Source: an uncultured Ruminococcus sp. (GTDB taxonomy: Bacteria; Bacillota; Clostridia; Lachnospirales; Lachnospiraceae). From it: 6,655 bases of DNA. The stretch spans positions 1 through 6,655 of the forward strand of contig UQKK01000070.1 in NCBI GenBank assembly GCA_900541505.1, in the 5' to 3' direction. Shown one piece after another: positions 1-5,241 of this stretch. The notes under the pieces are model-generated. The model saw nothing but the letters and a program-made list of their open reading frames with translations. It did not search any database and was not told the DNA's origin. Position 1 is the stretch's first letter, and every line of letters begins with the position of its first letter. The translations under genes and the position numbers were made by a program.

Positions 1-293
1 ATGGTAGGATTACACGGACAGAAGCACCGCCGGTGGATGAGACAGAGCCTAACCTACTCGTTGTTATCTATGTGAAACAAGGTAAGCCTGTATTTCTCCT
101 GTTCTTTTACAGGAAAGCTTTCCGTAAGGAAAACCGATAGGAGTGCAGGTATGGGATTGTAGAAAAAGCGAACGCCATTCTGTAATGGAATGGATAGGGG
201 TTCAAGATTTGCCCTAACCCGAAAGGGTGCAGACTTCTACGGTAGGTAATTCTTTACAAGAAACTTATAGAACTTTTGAAAGGAGCAAAGCAA
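1..293 (+). ncRNA. Group II intron 5' RNA region (part of domain I to base of domain IV)
   Basis: This is non-coding intron RNA ahead of the maturase. Several compact hairpins are visible. TTTCC (119-123) pairs with GGAAA (128-132) around a GTAA tetraloop. CCATT pairs with AATGG near 175-188. ACCC (217-220) pairs with GGGT (225-228) around a GAAA tetraloop. GNRA-type loops like GTAA and GAAA are typical of the tertiary contacts in these ribozymes. Exact domain borders were not assigned because the start of domain I is missing. The EBS1 and EBS2 guide sequences cannot be tested because the 5' exon is not in the window. Confidence 0.75.
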
Positions 294-1931
294 ATGAACG
301 TTAATCAAACAACGTGTGCGGCTACTGACCATGAGTTCGCATGGAAATCCATCGACTGGAAGAAATGTGAAGCACAGGTTAAAAAGCTACAAGAACGTAT
401 TGTAAAGGCTAGAAAAGAAGGCAGACACGGCAAAGTACAGGCTTTGCAGTGGACGCTGACACATTCTTTTGCGGCGAAAGCGATTGCTGTAAAAAGAGTG
501 ACAACTAACGAGGGTAAGAAAACACCGGGAGTAGACGGAGTTTTATGGTCTACTGACAAAGCAAAGTATGAAGCTGTTCTGGATTTAAAGAGGAACGGTT
601 ATAAGCCACAGCCATTACGCAGAGTATTTATTAAGAAAGCGAACGGAAAGTTGCGTCCATTAGGGATACCAACAATGAAAGATAGAGCAATGCAGGCGTT
701 ATATTTGATGGCACTTGAACCGCTTGCGGAAATGACAGCAGATGCACATTCTTATGGCTTCAGAAGAGAAAGATGCTGTCAGGATGCAATTCAGCAATGC
801 CATACGGTTCTATCGCATGGATATTCTCCTCAATGGATTTTAGAGGGAGATATTAAAGGGTGTTTTGACCATATCAGCCATGATTGGCTGCTCGCAAATA
901 TTCCAACGGATAAAGTGATATTGAAGAAATGGTTAAAGTGCGGAGTTATCTTTAAGGGTGAATTATTCAAAACCGAAGAAGGAACGATGCAGGGTGGAAT
1001 TATTTCACCAACACTTGCAAACATGACATTAGACGGTATTCAGCCTATTCTTGCACAAAGATACAAGAGATACTCTAAAGGTGGAAAGTTATACTCACCA
1101 ATGGTAAATCTTGTGCGCTATGCAGATGATTTTATCATTACAAGTGCAGAAAAGGAAGTCTTGGAGAGAGAAATTAAACCAATGCTGGTTGAGTTTCTTG
1201 CGGAAAGAGGACTGGAATTATCGGATGAAAAAACGGTTATCACACACATTGATGACGGATTTGATTTTCTTGGCTTTAATATCAGAAAGTTTAAAGGCGT
1301 TCTGCTGACACAACCGTCAAAGAAATGTGTAAAGAAATTTTTAGATGGGATCCGTTATACAATAGACAGCAATAAATCTTGCAAGCAGGAAACATTGATA
1401 AGGCTCTTAAATCCAAAGATTACAGGCTGGGCAAATTATTACAGGTGCGGGGCGTCATCAAAGACATTCCAAAGAGTGGATGACCAGATATTCCGTAAAC
1501 TGTGGCAGTGGGCAAAAAGACGACATCCGAAAAAGGGAAAACCTTGGATCTTAAAGAAATATTTCCATCACTATAAGAACAGGAATTGGCGATTTTTAGT
1601 TGTCTTAAACAAAAACGGAAAAGAAGATATTTTTCCATTAAAGCTGGCATTTGAAACGAAAATTATGCGGCATAAAAAGATAGTCAGTGAAGCTAATCCG
1701 TTTGATAGAAAATGGAGAGAGTATTTTGAAGAACGGATGACGTATAAGATGCTAATGTCCCTAAAGGGGAGAAAGTCTTTGCTTTATATGTGGAATAAGC
1801 AGGAGAGGAAGTGTCCGATATGTGGGCAAGAGATTACTGCTGAAACACAATGGAATGTACGAGAAAAGAAAGTAAACGGTCAGACTGTCCGTTATCTTGT
1901 GCATGATAAGTGTTACAAACAAAACCGTTAG
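294..1931 (+). CDS. ltrA: Group II intron reverse transcriptase/maturase
   Basis: The intron-encoded protein (545 aa) helps its own intron RNA splice and copies it into DNA during retrohoming. An N-terminal RVT_N-like segment (about 15-90, with a TPGVDG motif) leads into the reverse transcriptase domain (about 95-330). Catalytic Asp186 lies in GDIKGCFD, GTMQGG is at 230-235, and the YADD active site is at 276-279. The maturase/X domain follows at about 370-420 (KITGWANYY). The C-terminus has a CPIC pair (507-510) and a late His537/Cys540, like the zinc ligands of the usual HNH endonuclease tail. The central HH and Asn residues of that domain are not visible, so DNA cleavage may be lost. ATG 294 was chosen because AGGAG at 281-285 lies 8 nt upstream; a TTG at 276 overlaps that site. 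The gene lies wholly in intron domain IV and appears intact. Confidence 0.96.
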   Translation: MNVNQTTCAATDHEFAWKSIDWKKCEAQVKKLQERIVKARKEGRHGKVQALQWTLTHSFAAKAIAVKRVTTNEGKKTPGVDGVLWSTDKAKYEAVLDLKRNGYKPQPLRRVFIKKANGKLRPLGIPTMKDRAMQALYLMALEPLAEMTADAHSYGFRRERCCQDAIQQCHTVLSHGYSPQWILEGDIKGCFDHISHDWLLANIPTDKVILKKWLKCGVIFKGELFKTEEGTMQGGIISPTLANMTLDGIQPILAQRYKRYSKGGKLYSPMVNLVRYADDFIITSAEKEVLEREIKPMLVEFLAERGLELSDEKTVITHIDDGFDFLGFNIRKFKGVLLTQPSKKCVKKFLDGIRYTIDSNKSCKQETLIRLLNPKITGWANYYRCGASSKTFQRVDDQIFRKLWQWAKRRHPKKGKPWILKKYFHHYKNRNWRFLVVLNKNGKEDIFPLKLAFETKIMRHKKIVSEANPFDRKWREYFEERMTYKMLMSLKGRKSLLYMWNKQERKCPICGQEITAETQWNVREKKVNGQTVRYLVHDKCYKQNR

Positions 1932-1974
1932 TTGACTAGCCGGCATCTATATTGGTAGATGCTTTGAATTGCTT

Positions 1975-2049
1975 GAGCCGTGTGAGGGGAAACTCTCATG
2001 CACGGTTCTTAGAGGGGAAAGCGGTAGTAATACCGCTGACCTACTCGAC
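1975..2049 (+). ncRNA. Group II intron domains V and VI and 3' splice site
   Basis: Domain V (1975-2009) is the catalytic hairpin. Its GAGCCGTG arm contains the AGC triad and pairs with a CACGGTTCT arm, capped by a GAAA tetraloop. Domain VI follows: AGCGGTA (2020-2026) and TACCGCT (2031-2037) form seven perfect pairs around a GTAA loop. Below, GG/CC and GAG/CTC can pair and leave T-A unpaired, putting branch-point A2043 seven nucleotides from the intron end. The predicted 3' splice site is after GAC at 2049. Just upstream, GCATCTA (1943-1949) and TAGATGC (1956-1962) form a hairpin in the distal part of domain IV. The splice position is inferred from both the RNA structure and the restored protein frame. 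Confidence 0.9.
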
Positions 2050-3000
2050 CGTCCACGGGATCTGGAGCAGAGAGCGGGCAGGACCATCCGGCAGGGAAAT
2101 CAGAACCCGAAAGTAGAGATCATCCGGTATGTGACAGAAGGAACCTTTGACGCATACCTCTATCAGACCATTGAGAATAAGCAGAAATATATCAGCCAGA
2201 TCATGACGTCCAAAAGTCCGGCCCGGAGTGTGGAGGACATAGACGAAGTGGCTCTGTCCTATGCGGAGATCAAGGCGCTTGCCACCGGAAACCCGCACAT
2301 TAAGGAAAAGATGGATCTGGATATACAGGTATCCAGGCTGCAGCTATTAAAGCAGAGTTTTCTAAATCAGAAATATGAAATGGAAGATAAAGTTGCGAAA
2401 TATTTCCCGGAGAAGATACGACAGCAGGAACTTCTGATCCGCCAGTATGAAGAAGACATCCGACAGGTCAAGGCGCATACGCCGACAGACCGGAAGGCAT
2501 TTCCGGTCATGCAGATCGGGGAACATTTTTATACGGAGAAAAAGGAGGCAGGTCAGGCGATCATTGACGCCTGCAAAGCCATGAAATCCCCGGAGCCTGT
2601 GCCTCTAGGAAGCTACCGTGGGCTGTCTATGGAATTGTCTTATTCCTCTGTCAGTCAGGAATTTGTCATTGCGTTACATGGGAAAGGCACTTATAAAGTG
2701 CCGCTTGGAACAGATATTTATGGAAATATCACAAGGCTTGACAATAAGATGAATGAGCTGCCGGACAATCTTTCCCGCAGCCGGGAACAGCTTGAAACAG
2801 CGAAAAGCCAGTTGGAGACAGCGAAAGCGGAGGCGCAGAAAGAGTTCCCGCAGGAGCAGGAGCTGGCAGAGAAGGTGGCACGGCTGGGAGAACTGAATGT
2901 GCTTCTGGATATGGATAAGAAAGACCGGGTTGTAATGGAGGAAGAACCGGAAACAGAGGAGATTGAGCCGGAACGGGAAAAAGCGGCCTGGGTACGGTAA
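2050..3000 (+). CDS. Large ICE helicase (SNF2/DEAD-like), C-terminal 3' exon
   Basis: This is the last 316 codons of a very large helicase (often fused to a methylase) found in Tn1549-like conjugative elements; the N-terminal part lies beyond the intron and the window. The exon opens with RPRDLEQRAGRTIRQGNQN, which is SF2 helicase motif VI (Q-x2-G-R-x2-R pattern, residues 7-14 of the exon). The family-typical YVTEGTFDAYLYQ and KSPARSVEDIDEVALSYAEIKAL stretches follow (about 27-76). A long helical region is predicted at about 90-142, a more globular part at about 150-235, and a coiled coil rich in Glu, Lys and Gln at about 240-295, ending in an acidic tail. The reading frame also runs open upstream through intron sequence to an ATG at 1969, but that part is intron RNA. 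After splicing, the upstream exon should end in a Trp codon (family W-R-P motif). Substrate and direct role in transfer are not visible. Confidence 0.88.
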   Translation, partial: RPRDLEQRAGRTIRQGNQNPKVEIIRYVTEGTFDAYLYQTIENKQKYISQIMTSKSPARSVEDIDEVALSYAEIKALATGNPHIKEKMDLDIQVSRLQLLKQSFLNQKYEMEDKVAKYFPEKIRQQELLIRQYEEDIRQVKAHTPTDRKAFPVMQIGEHFYTEKKEAGQAIIDACKAMKSPEPVPLGSYRGLSMELSYSSVSQEFVIALHGKGTYKVPLGTDIYGNITRLDNKMNELPDNLSRSREQLETAKSQLETAKAEAQKEFPQEQELAEKVARLGELNVLLDMDKKDRVVMEEEPETEEIEPEREKAAWVR

Positions 3001-3006
3001 GAAAAG

Positions 3007-3028
3007 CGGTATCGGGAGACTGATACCG
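3007..3028 (+). other. Hairpin just after the helicase stop codon
   Basis: CGGTATC (3007-3013) and GATACCG (3022-3028) form seven perfect pairs around an 8-nt loop, starting six bases after the helicase stop codon. No T-run follows, so it is not a standard rho-independent terminator. It could protect the mRNA 3' end or affect expression of the next gene. Confidence 0.45.
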
Positions 3029-3098
3029 TGGTACATAGCCTGCCTGATGTGCGAGCAGCACAAACGCACAATCGCCGGGAGAGGCAATCTCTGCTATA

Positions 3099-3467
3099 GT
3101 GGCAGAGGAAGGGAGGGAAAGAAAGGCTAAGAAGATAGCAGAGATTGATACGGATGATCTGCCGATCTGGATGTGTGCTGTCGTAGATTCCGTCAGCGAG
3201 AACTGCAAAAAGCGTCTGAAAACATCCCCGCAATACAGCCGGATTGTAGAGGAAAGCGACAAACTTCTTTTCCAATATCCGTTCATTTCTACACTGATCG
3301 ACCGGGATAAAATAGAAACGCCAATGAATCTGACGTTGGAACAGACAAAAGCGCTGTCCAGATTTCTCGCACTGGACGCAGACCGGGAAGATTATGAACG
3401 GATACAGTTGTATCTCATGGGATGTCAGCATACCATAGAAATGCTGCAACTACTGGAACTTTTATAG
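3099..3467 (+). CDS. Small helical ICE protein of unknown function (paralogue A)
   Basis: A protein of up to 122 aa with no function I recognise. It lies in the helicase operon of the element and has backbone-like codon use. Conserved-looking features are DDLPIWMC near residue 20, an aromatic YPFI segment near the middle, a LTLEQTKALSRFL helix, and a C-terminal helix of the form YERIQLYLMGCQHTIEMLQLL. The last part, from YPFI to the end, aligns with the next gene (spaced matches Y, YPFI, LT-E, ER-QIY-like, G-H/QH). The start is uncertain: GTG 3099 is the first in-frame start, but it lies in the loop of a hairpin (CTCTGC 3089-3094 with GCAGAG 3102-3107) and its Shine-Dalgarno candidate (GGAGAGG, about 3078-3084) is distant. 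The charged first 12 residues may not be translated. No membrane segment or signal peptide is seen. Confidence 0.7.
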   Translation: MAEEGRERKAKKIAEIDTDDLPIWMCAVVDSVSENCKKRLKTSPQYSRIVEESDKLLFQYPFISTLIDRDKIETPMNLTLEQTKALSRFLALDADREDYERIQLYLMGCQHTIEMLQLLELL

Positions 3468-3545
3468 GAAACAGCAGACTGGATTGTAGAAAGTTTCAAA
3501 ACTGGATATAGTAAGATAAGAAAGCAGATTAACAGAACAGAGAGG

Positions 3546-3881
3546 ATGGGCGGTTTGGAGAAGACAGATTTTTATGATCTGGCAGAGCGGATCAAAGACA
3601 GTTTTATGGAGATTGACAGCGATATTATGGTGGATCTGAAAAAACAGGACGAGGACTATGCCAATATGTGCCAGGAGCTGGGAGAGATGGAAAGCAGATA
3701 TCCGTTTATTTTGGAAGTGACAGAAGGGAGCGGAGCCATCAGCCTTACAGCCGAGGAACATGAGATTGTGAGGCAATATATGAGCAGGATGTTTGAGAAA
3801 GAGACGATAGAGCGTTGCCAGATCTATTTCCGGGGACATACGGACGGATATGCGTATCTGAAAAAGATCGGGGCAATCTAA
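3546..3881 (+). CDS. Small helical ICE protein of unknown function (paralogue B)
   Basis: A predicted acidic, helical protein of 111 aa (108 aa if started later) and unknown function. It begins 78 nt after the preceding gene and probably shares its transcript. From about residue 38 (YANMCQELGEMESRYPFI) to the end it resembles the preceding protein, so the two are probably diverged duplicates. ATG 3546 directly abuts the AGAGG at 3541-3545, which leaves no spacing. TTG 3555 is in frame with 9 nt spacing and is an equally good or better start, giving LEKTDFYDLAERIK as the N-terminus. Small proteins of this type (helical, with a late aromatic/G motif) are common between ICE helicase and primase genes, but I cannot assign a domain name. 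It is the last backbone gene before the AT-rich cargo. Confidence 0.75.
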   Translation: MGGLEKTDFYDLAERIKDSFMEIDSDIMVDLKKQDEDYANMCQELGEMESRYPFILEVTEGSGAISLTAEEHEIVRQYMSRMFEKETIERCQIYFRGHTDGYAYLKKIGAI

Positions 3882-3888
3882 AAAAGTC

Positions 3889-3916
3889 TTGTAATTTTTA
3901 AATTATCGCATATACT
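3889..3916 (+). promoter_or_regulatory. Possible upstream promoter
   Basis: TTGTAA (3889-3894) and TATACT (3911-3916) are separated by 16 nt in a very AT-rich stretch directly after the preceding stop codon. Each box is one or two bases off consensus. In AT-rich DNA such a pair can occur by chance, so this is a weaker candidate than the next promoter, with which it could act in tandem. Confidence 0.35.
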
Positions 3917-3957
3917 ATTATATACACGCAGACACAAGTAGGAGCAGCGAGGGTATC

Positions 3958-3985
3958 TTGACATCAATGTGAAAGCGTGTATAAT
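3958..3985 (+). promoter_or_regulatory. Consensus promoter of the type III toxin-antitoxin locus
   Basis: A perfect TTGACA (3958-3963) and a perfect TATAAT (3980-3985) are 16 nt apart. Transcription should begin near 3991-3993. The first base-paired element of the antitoxin RNA begins at 3998, so the transcript would start almost directly in the antitoxin. Strong constitutive promoters of this kind are expected for RNA antitoxins, which must be made in large amounts. Confidence 0.85.
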
Positions 3986-3997
3986 TATAATTAAAGA

Positions 3998-4057
3998 AAG
4001 GCGATTCCCTGCCTTAGTAATCTTTGAGATTATGAAATGGGAGACGATAAAGAAGTA
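3998..4057 (+). repeat. Diverged fourth antitoxin unit with expanded loop
   Basis: The primary sequence differs from the three obvious units, but the pseudoknot plan is the same. Stem 1 is AAGGC (3998-4002) with GCCTT (4011-4015). Stem 2 is TCCC (4006-4009) with GGGA (4039-4042). Loop 1 is 3 nt and loop 2 is a single T, as in the other units. The loop between the stem 3' arms is 23 nt instead of 2 and contains a 5-bp hairpin (AATCT 4019-4023, TTG, AGATT 4027-4031). The tail GACGATAAAG resembles the tail of the other units. Confidence 0.6.
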
Positions 4058-4156
4058 ATGAGCGTGGTCCTGCTTAGTGGACGATTCAAAATGAGCGTGG
4101 TCCTGCTTAGTGGACGATTCAAAATGAGTGTTTCCCTACTTAGTGGGAAAAAGATA
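4058..4156 (+). repeat. Three tandem 33-nt antitoxin repeats
   Basis: Unit 1 (4058-4090) and unit 2 (4091-4123) are identical. Unit 3 (4124-4156) keeps the ATGAG start and the CTTAGTGG core but differs elsewhere. The stems lie at 4059-4063/4072-4076 and 4067-4070/4079-4082 in unit 1, and at matching offsets in units 2 and 3. In unit 3, stem 2 can extend to six pairs (TTTCCC with GGGAAA). There are no spacers, so this is not a CRISPR array. Confidence 0.95.
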
Positions 4157-4178
4157 GCCGCTGACAAGCGGCTATTTT
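4154..4178 (+). terminator. Rho-independent terminator between antitoxin and toxin
   Basis: ATAGCCGC (4154-4161) and GCGGCTAT (4168-4175) form eight perfect pairs around a 6-nt loop, running into four Ts (4175-4178). It lies between the RNA repeats and the toxin ribosome binding site. This is the standard arrangement in type III toxin-antitoxin loci, where it ends most transcripts and lets a minority read through into the toxin gene. Confidence 0.9.
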
Positions 4179-4190
4179 CAAAGGAGATAA

Positions 4191-4736
4191 ATGAGATTAT
4201 TAGAAGAGGACATAAGAAAAACCACACCTATTTTATGTGAGATTCAACGGGATTATATAAAATATATGCACGATGCGGACTGGCGTGTCAGCGTCAAATA
4301 TAACAACAGAAAATTTGTAGGTTTAGCAGTACAAATTAATGGTAGAATGTTTGTAGTTCCATTAACATCACAAACAACAAAGGAAAGAATTGCAAGAGGA
4401 AAGAAGAAAAGAAGCGCTGCCATTACTACCTTTCTCAAGGTGGCAGGCGAGGAGATAGCAAATTTACTGCACAATAACATGTTTCCAGTACCAGACGACC
4501 AGATAAAACCCATACAGATCGATCCAAAAGTCGATACATATCTGGCAAATGAGGAACGACAGATAAGAAAGAAATGGGTTGAAATAAATACTAAGTCTAT
4601 TGCAGTTTATCGGGAGAGATACGATAAAGAATCAAGAAATTATTATTTTTTTAATAAGACATGCTGTGATTTTAAAAAATTAGAAGTAGAGTGCGATAGG
4701 TGGGAAAGAGAACATAATATATCTTCTACGTTATAG
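4191..4736 (+). CDS. toxN: Type III toxin, ToxN/AbiQ-family endoribonuclease
   Basis: A predicted 181-aa endoribonuclease toxin of a type III toxin-antitoxin system. It would cut cellular or phage mRNA when free and process its own repeat RNA antitoxin, which then inhibits it. Family hallmarks are visible: DYIKYM at 21-26, KFVGLAVQING at 41-51, a PLTS motif (57-60, catalytic region in ToxN) followed by a basic stretch with Lys64, NNMFPVP at 95-101, and CCDFKKLE at 158-165. In Pectobacterium ToxN the PLTS is followed at once by Pro-Lys; here it is QTTK, so the catalytic lysine may be shifted. The N-terminus is about 14 residues longer than typical. ATG 4191 is preceded by AAGGAG (4181-4186), with a short 4-nt gap. 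The context (promoter, repeats, terminator, toxin) independently supports the call. Codons are AT-rich compared with the backbone, suggesting cargo of separate origin. Confidence 0.92.
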   Translation: MRLLEEDIRKTTPILCEIQRDYIKYMHDADWRVSVKYNNRKFVGLAVQINGRMFVVPLTSQTTKERIARGKKKRSAAITTFLKVAGEEIANLLHNNMFPVPDDQIKPIQIDPKVDTYLANEERQIRKKWVEINTKSIAVYRERYDKESRNYYFFNKTCCDFKKLEVECDRWEREHNISSTL

Positions 4737-4755
4737 TTTTATTTATGTAAAGTAA

Positions 4756-4782
4756 TTACATAGCCGGATGGTTTTCAAAAAA
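4756..4782 (+). repeat. 27-nt direct repeat, copy 1 (orphan terminator half)
   Basis: A stretch starting TTACATAGCCGGATGG and ending in a run of As, identical over 27 nt to 5801-5827. In the second copy this sequence is the left arm of a terminator. Here no matching right arm follows. It begins about 20 nt after the toxN stop codon, where a terminator would be expected. Confidence 0.9.
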
Positions 4783-4859
4783 GCAAGTAGCAAAAATAGA
4801 GTCAGCGACAAATGATAAGTTATAGAACAGAAAAGTGGAAATTCAGGAGGCTCTCGCAT

Positions 4860-4985
4860 ATGAAATGGTATAATGATATGACTAAACAAGAAAAACGAAG
4901 TTTTAAAAAAGTAATTGTTGTATGTGTAGTAGGTGCGATTTTAATTCTCATTGTTCCCATGGTTTTTATGCTGATTTCTAAGTAA
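4860..4985 (+). CDS. Micro-membrane protein, 41 aa, unknown function
   Basis: A very small predicted single-pass membrane protein. AGGAGG (4845-4850) lies 9 nt before ATG 4860, an ideal ribosome binding site and the main reason to believe it is translated. Residues 1-17 are polar and basic (KQEKRSFKK), followed by an uninterrupted hydrophobic segment at about 18-39 containing one Pro, and a final Lys. The positive-inside rule would put the N-terminus in the cytoplasm. It lies 34 nt before another membrane microprotein and probably shares a transcript with it. I do not recognise a family. Possible roles such as a membrane toxin, immunity peptide or partner of the downstream proteins cannot be separated from sequence alone. 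Confidence 0.65.
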   Translation: MKWYNDMTKQEKRSFKKVIVVCVVGAILILIVPMVFMLISK

Positions 4986-5019
4986 GAGATAACTTCAAAG
5001 TTTATAGGAGGATAGATGA

Positions 5020-5148
5020 ATGGAATGGTTACCACTTGCTGTAATAGGCATACTAATTATTATATTGGGTATATATTTTATTGTTAAATGGGCTGTGAAA
5101 GATGCACTAAAAGAATATTTTAACGATAAGGAAAATAATAAACCCTAA
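5020..5148 (+). CDS. Micro-membrane protein, 42 aa, unknown function
   Basis: A small predicted membrane protein with a short MEWLP N-terminus, a hydrophobic helix at about residues 5-22 (rich in Ile and Leu) and a charged, amphipathic tail (KWAVKDALKEYFNDKENN). AGGAGG is at 5006-5011. Of two nearby ATGs, 5020 gives a coherent TM protein with 8 nt spacing, whereas 5016 gives a short Cys-rich frame. The layout of one TM helix plus a VKxAVKxALKE tail recalls short uncharacterised Firmicute proteins (possibly DUF6019-like), but this is from memory and weak. It lies between the 41-aa protein and the YcxB-like gene in the segment flanked by direct repeats. Confidence 0.65.
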   Translation: MEWLPLAVIGILIIILGIYFIVKWAVKDALKEYFNDKENNKP

Positions 5149-5241
5149 TTTATATGAATTTTCTATGTATGTAATGGTGTCCAATACAATTATTTGATAG
5201 AATATAGGTATCGCAGAATAAGAATATCAGGTGGTGATTTA

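Larger units (their letters stand above)
1..2049 (+). mobile_element. Group II intron with encoded maturase (5' end outside window)
   Basis: This is a self-splicing ribozyme and retroelement that interrupts a large ICE helicase gene. Seen directly: a 5' untranslated RNA part rich in short hairpins, a maturase ORF in the position of domain IV, then a canonical domain V (1975-2009) and a domain VI (about 2010-2049) with a candidate bulged branch-point A at 2043. The last two bases are AC, fitting the usual intron end AY. The helicase reading frame resumes exactly at 2050 with a conserved Arg-Pro-x-Asp stretch. No GUGYG-type 5' end is visible in the first 290 bases, so the 5' splice site and the first part of domain I lie upstream. 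The maturase resembles the chloroplast-like class, which is an inference from protein sequence. Nothing in the visible part looks inactivated. Confidence 0.93.
3992..4178 (+). ncRNA. toxI: Type III antitoxin RNA precursor (ToxI-like)
   Basis: A non-coding RNA that should bind and neutralise the ToxN-family toxin encoded just downstream. It lies between a consensus promoter and a terminator and is made of tandem 33-nt units. Each unit can fold as an H-type pseudoknot. In units 1 and 2, TGAGC pairs with GCTTA (stem 1) and GTCC pairs with GGAC (stem 2), in interleaved order. In unit 3 the same stems are TGAGT/ACTTA and TCCC/GGGA. An additional diverged unit at 3998-4057 has AAGGC/GCCTT and TCCC/GGGA. 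The unit 1/2 and 2/3 junctions read CAAAATG, the kind of A-rich site that ToxN-type enzymes cut in known systems. Known relatives (ToxI, AntiQ) have repeats of about 35-36 nt, close to the 33 nt here. Exact ends are inferred from promoter and terminator positions. Confidence 0.88.

Noticed and set aside
1..60. Possible 5' end of the group II intron inside the window
   Set aside because: No GUGYG-type start is present ahead of the maturase, and the visible RNA is too short for a full domain I.
1969..2049. N-terminal extension of the helicase fragment starting at ATG 1969
   Set aside because: This stretch is group II intron domains V and VI; the open frame there is accidental.
2718..3449. 243-codon ORF on the - strand (and an overlapping 185-codon one)
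   Set aside because: Both lie antisense to the helicase coiled-coil tail and the next gene, have low-complexity Ser/Pro/Phe-rich products, and have no recognisable domain.
4058..4156. Short CRISPR array
   Set aside because: The repeats are contiguous with no spacers, and there are no cas genes.
4037..4240. A 67-codon ORF on the + strand with repeated MSVVLLSGRFK peptides
   Set aside because: It is the in-frame reading of the 33-nt antitoxin repeats (33 is divisible by 3) and runs through the terminator into toxN in another frame. The compensatory changes between units keep RNA pairing, which points to a structural RNA rather than a peptide.
4749..4760. Inverted repeat TGTAA/TTACA just after toxN as a terminator
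   Set aside because: The stem is only five weak pairs and no T-run follows.
5194..5225. Promoter (TTGATA with a downstream AATAAG) and TTG start for the YcxB-like gene
   Set aside because: The -10 match is poor and the TTG lacks a ribosome binding site. GTG 5242 with AGGTGG is better supported.
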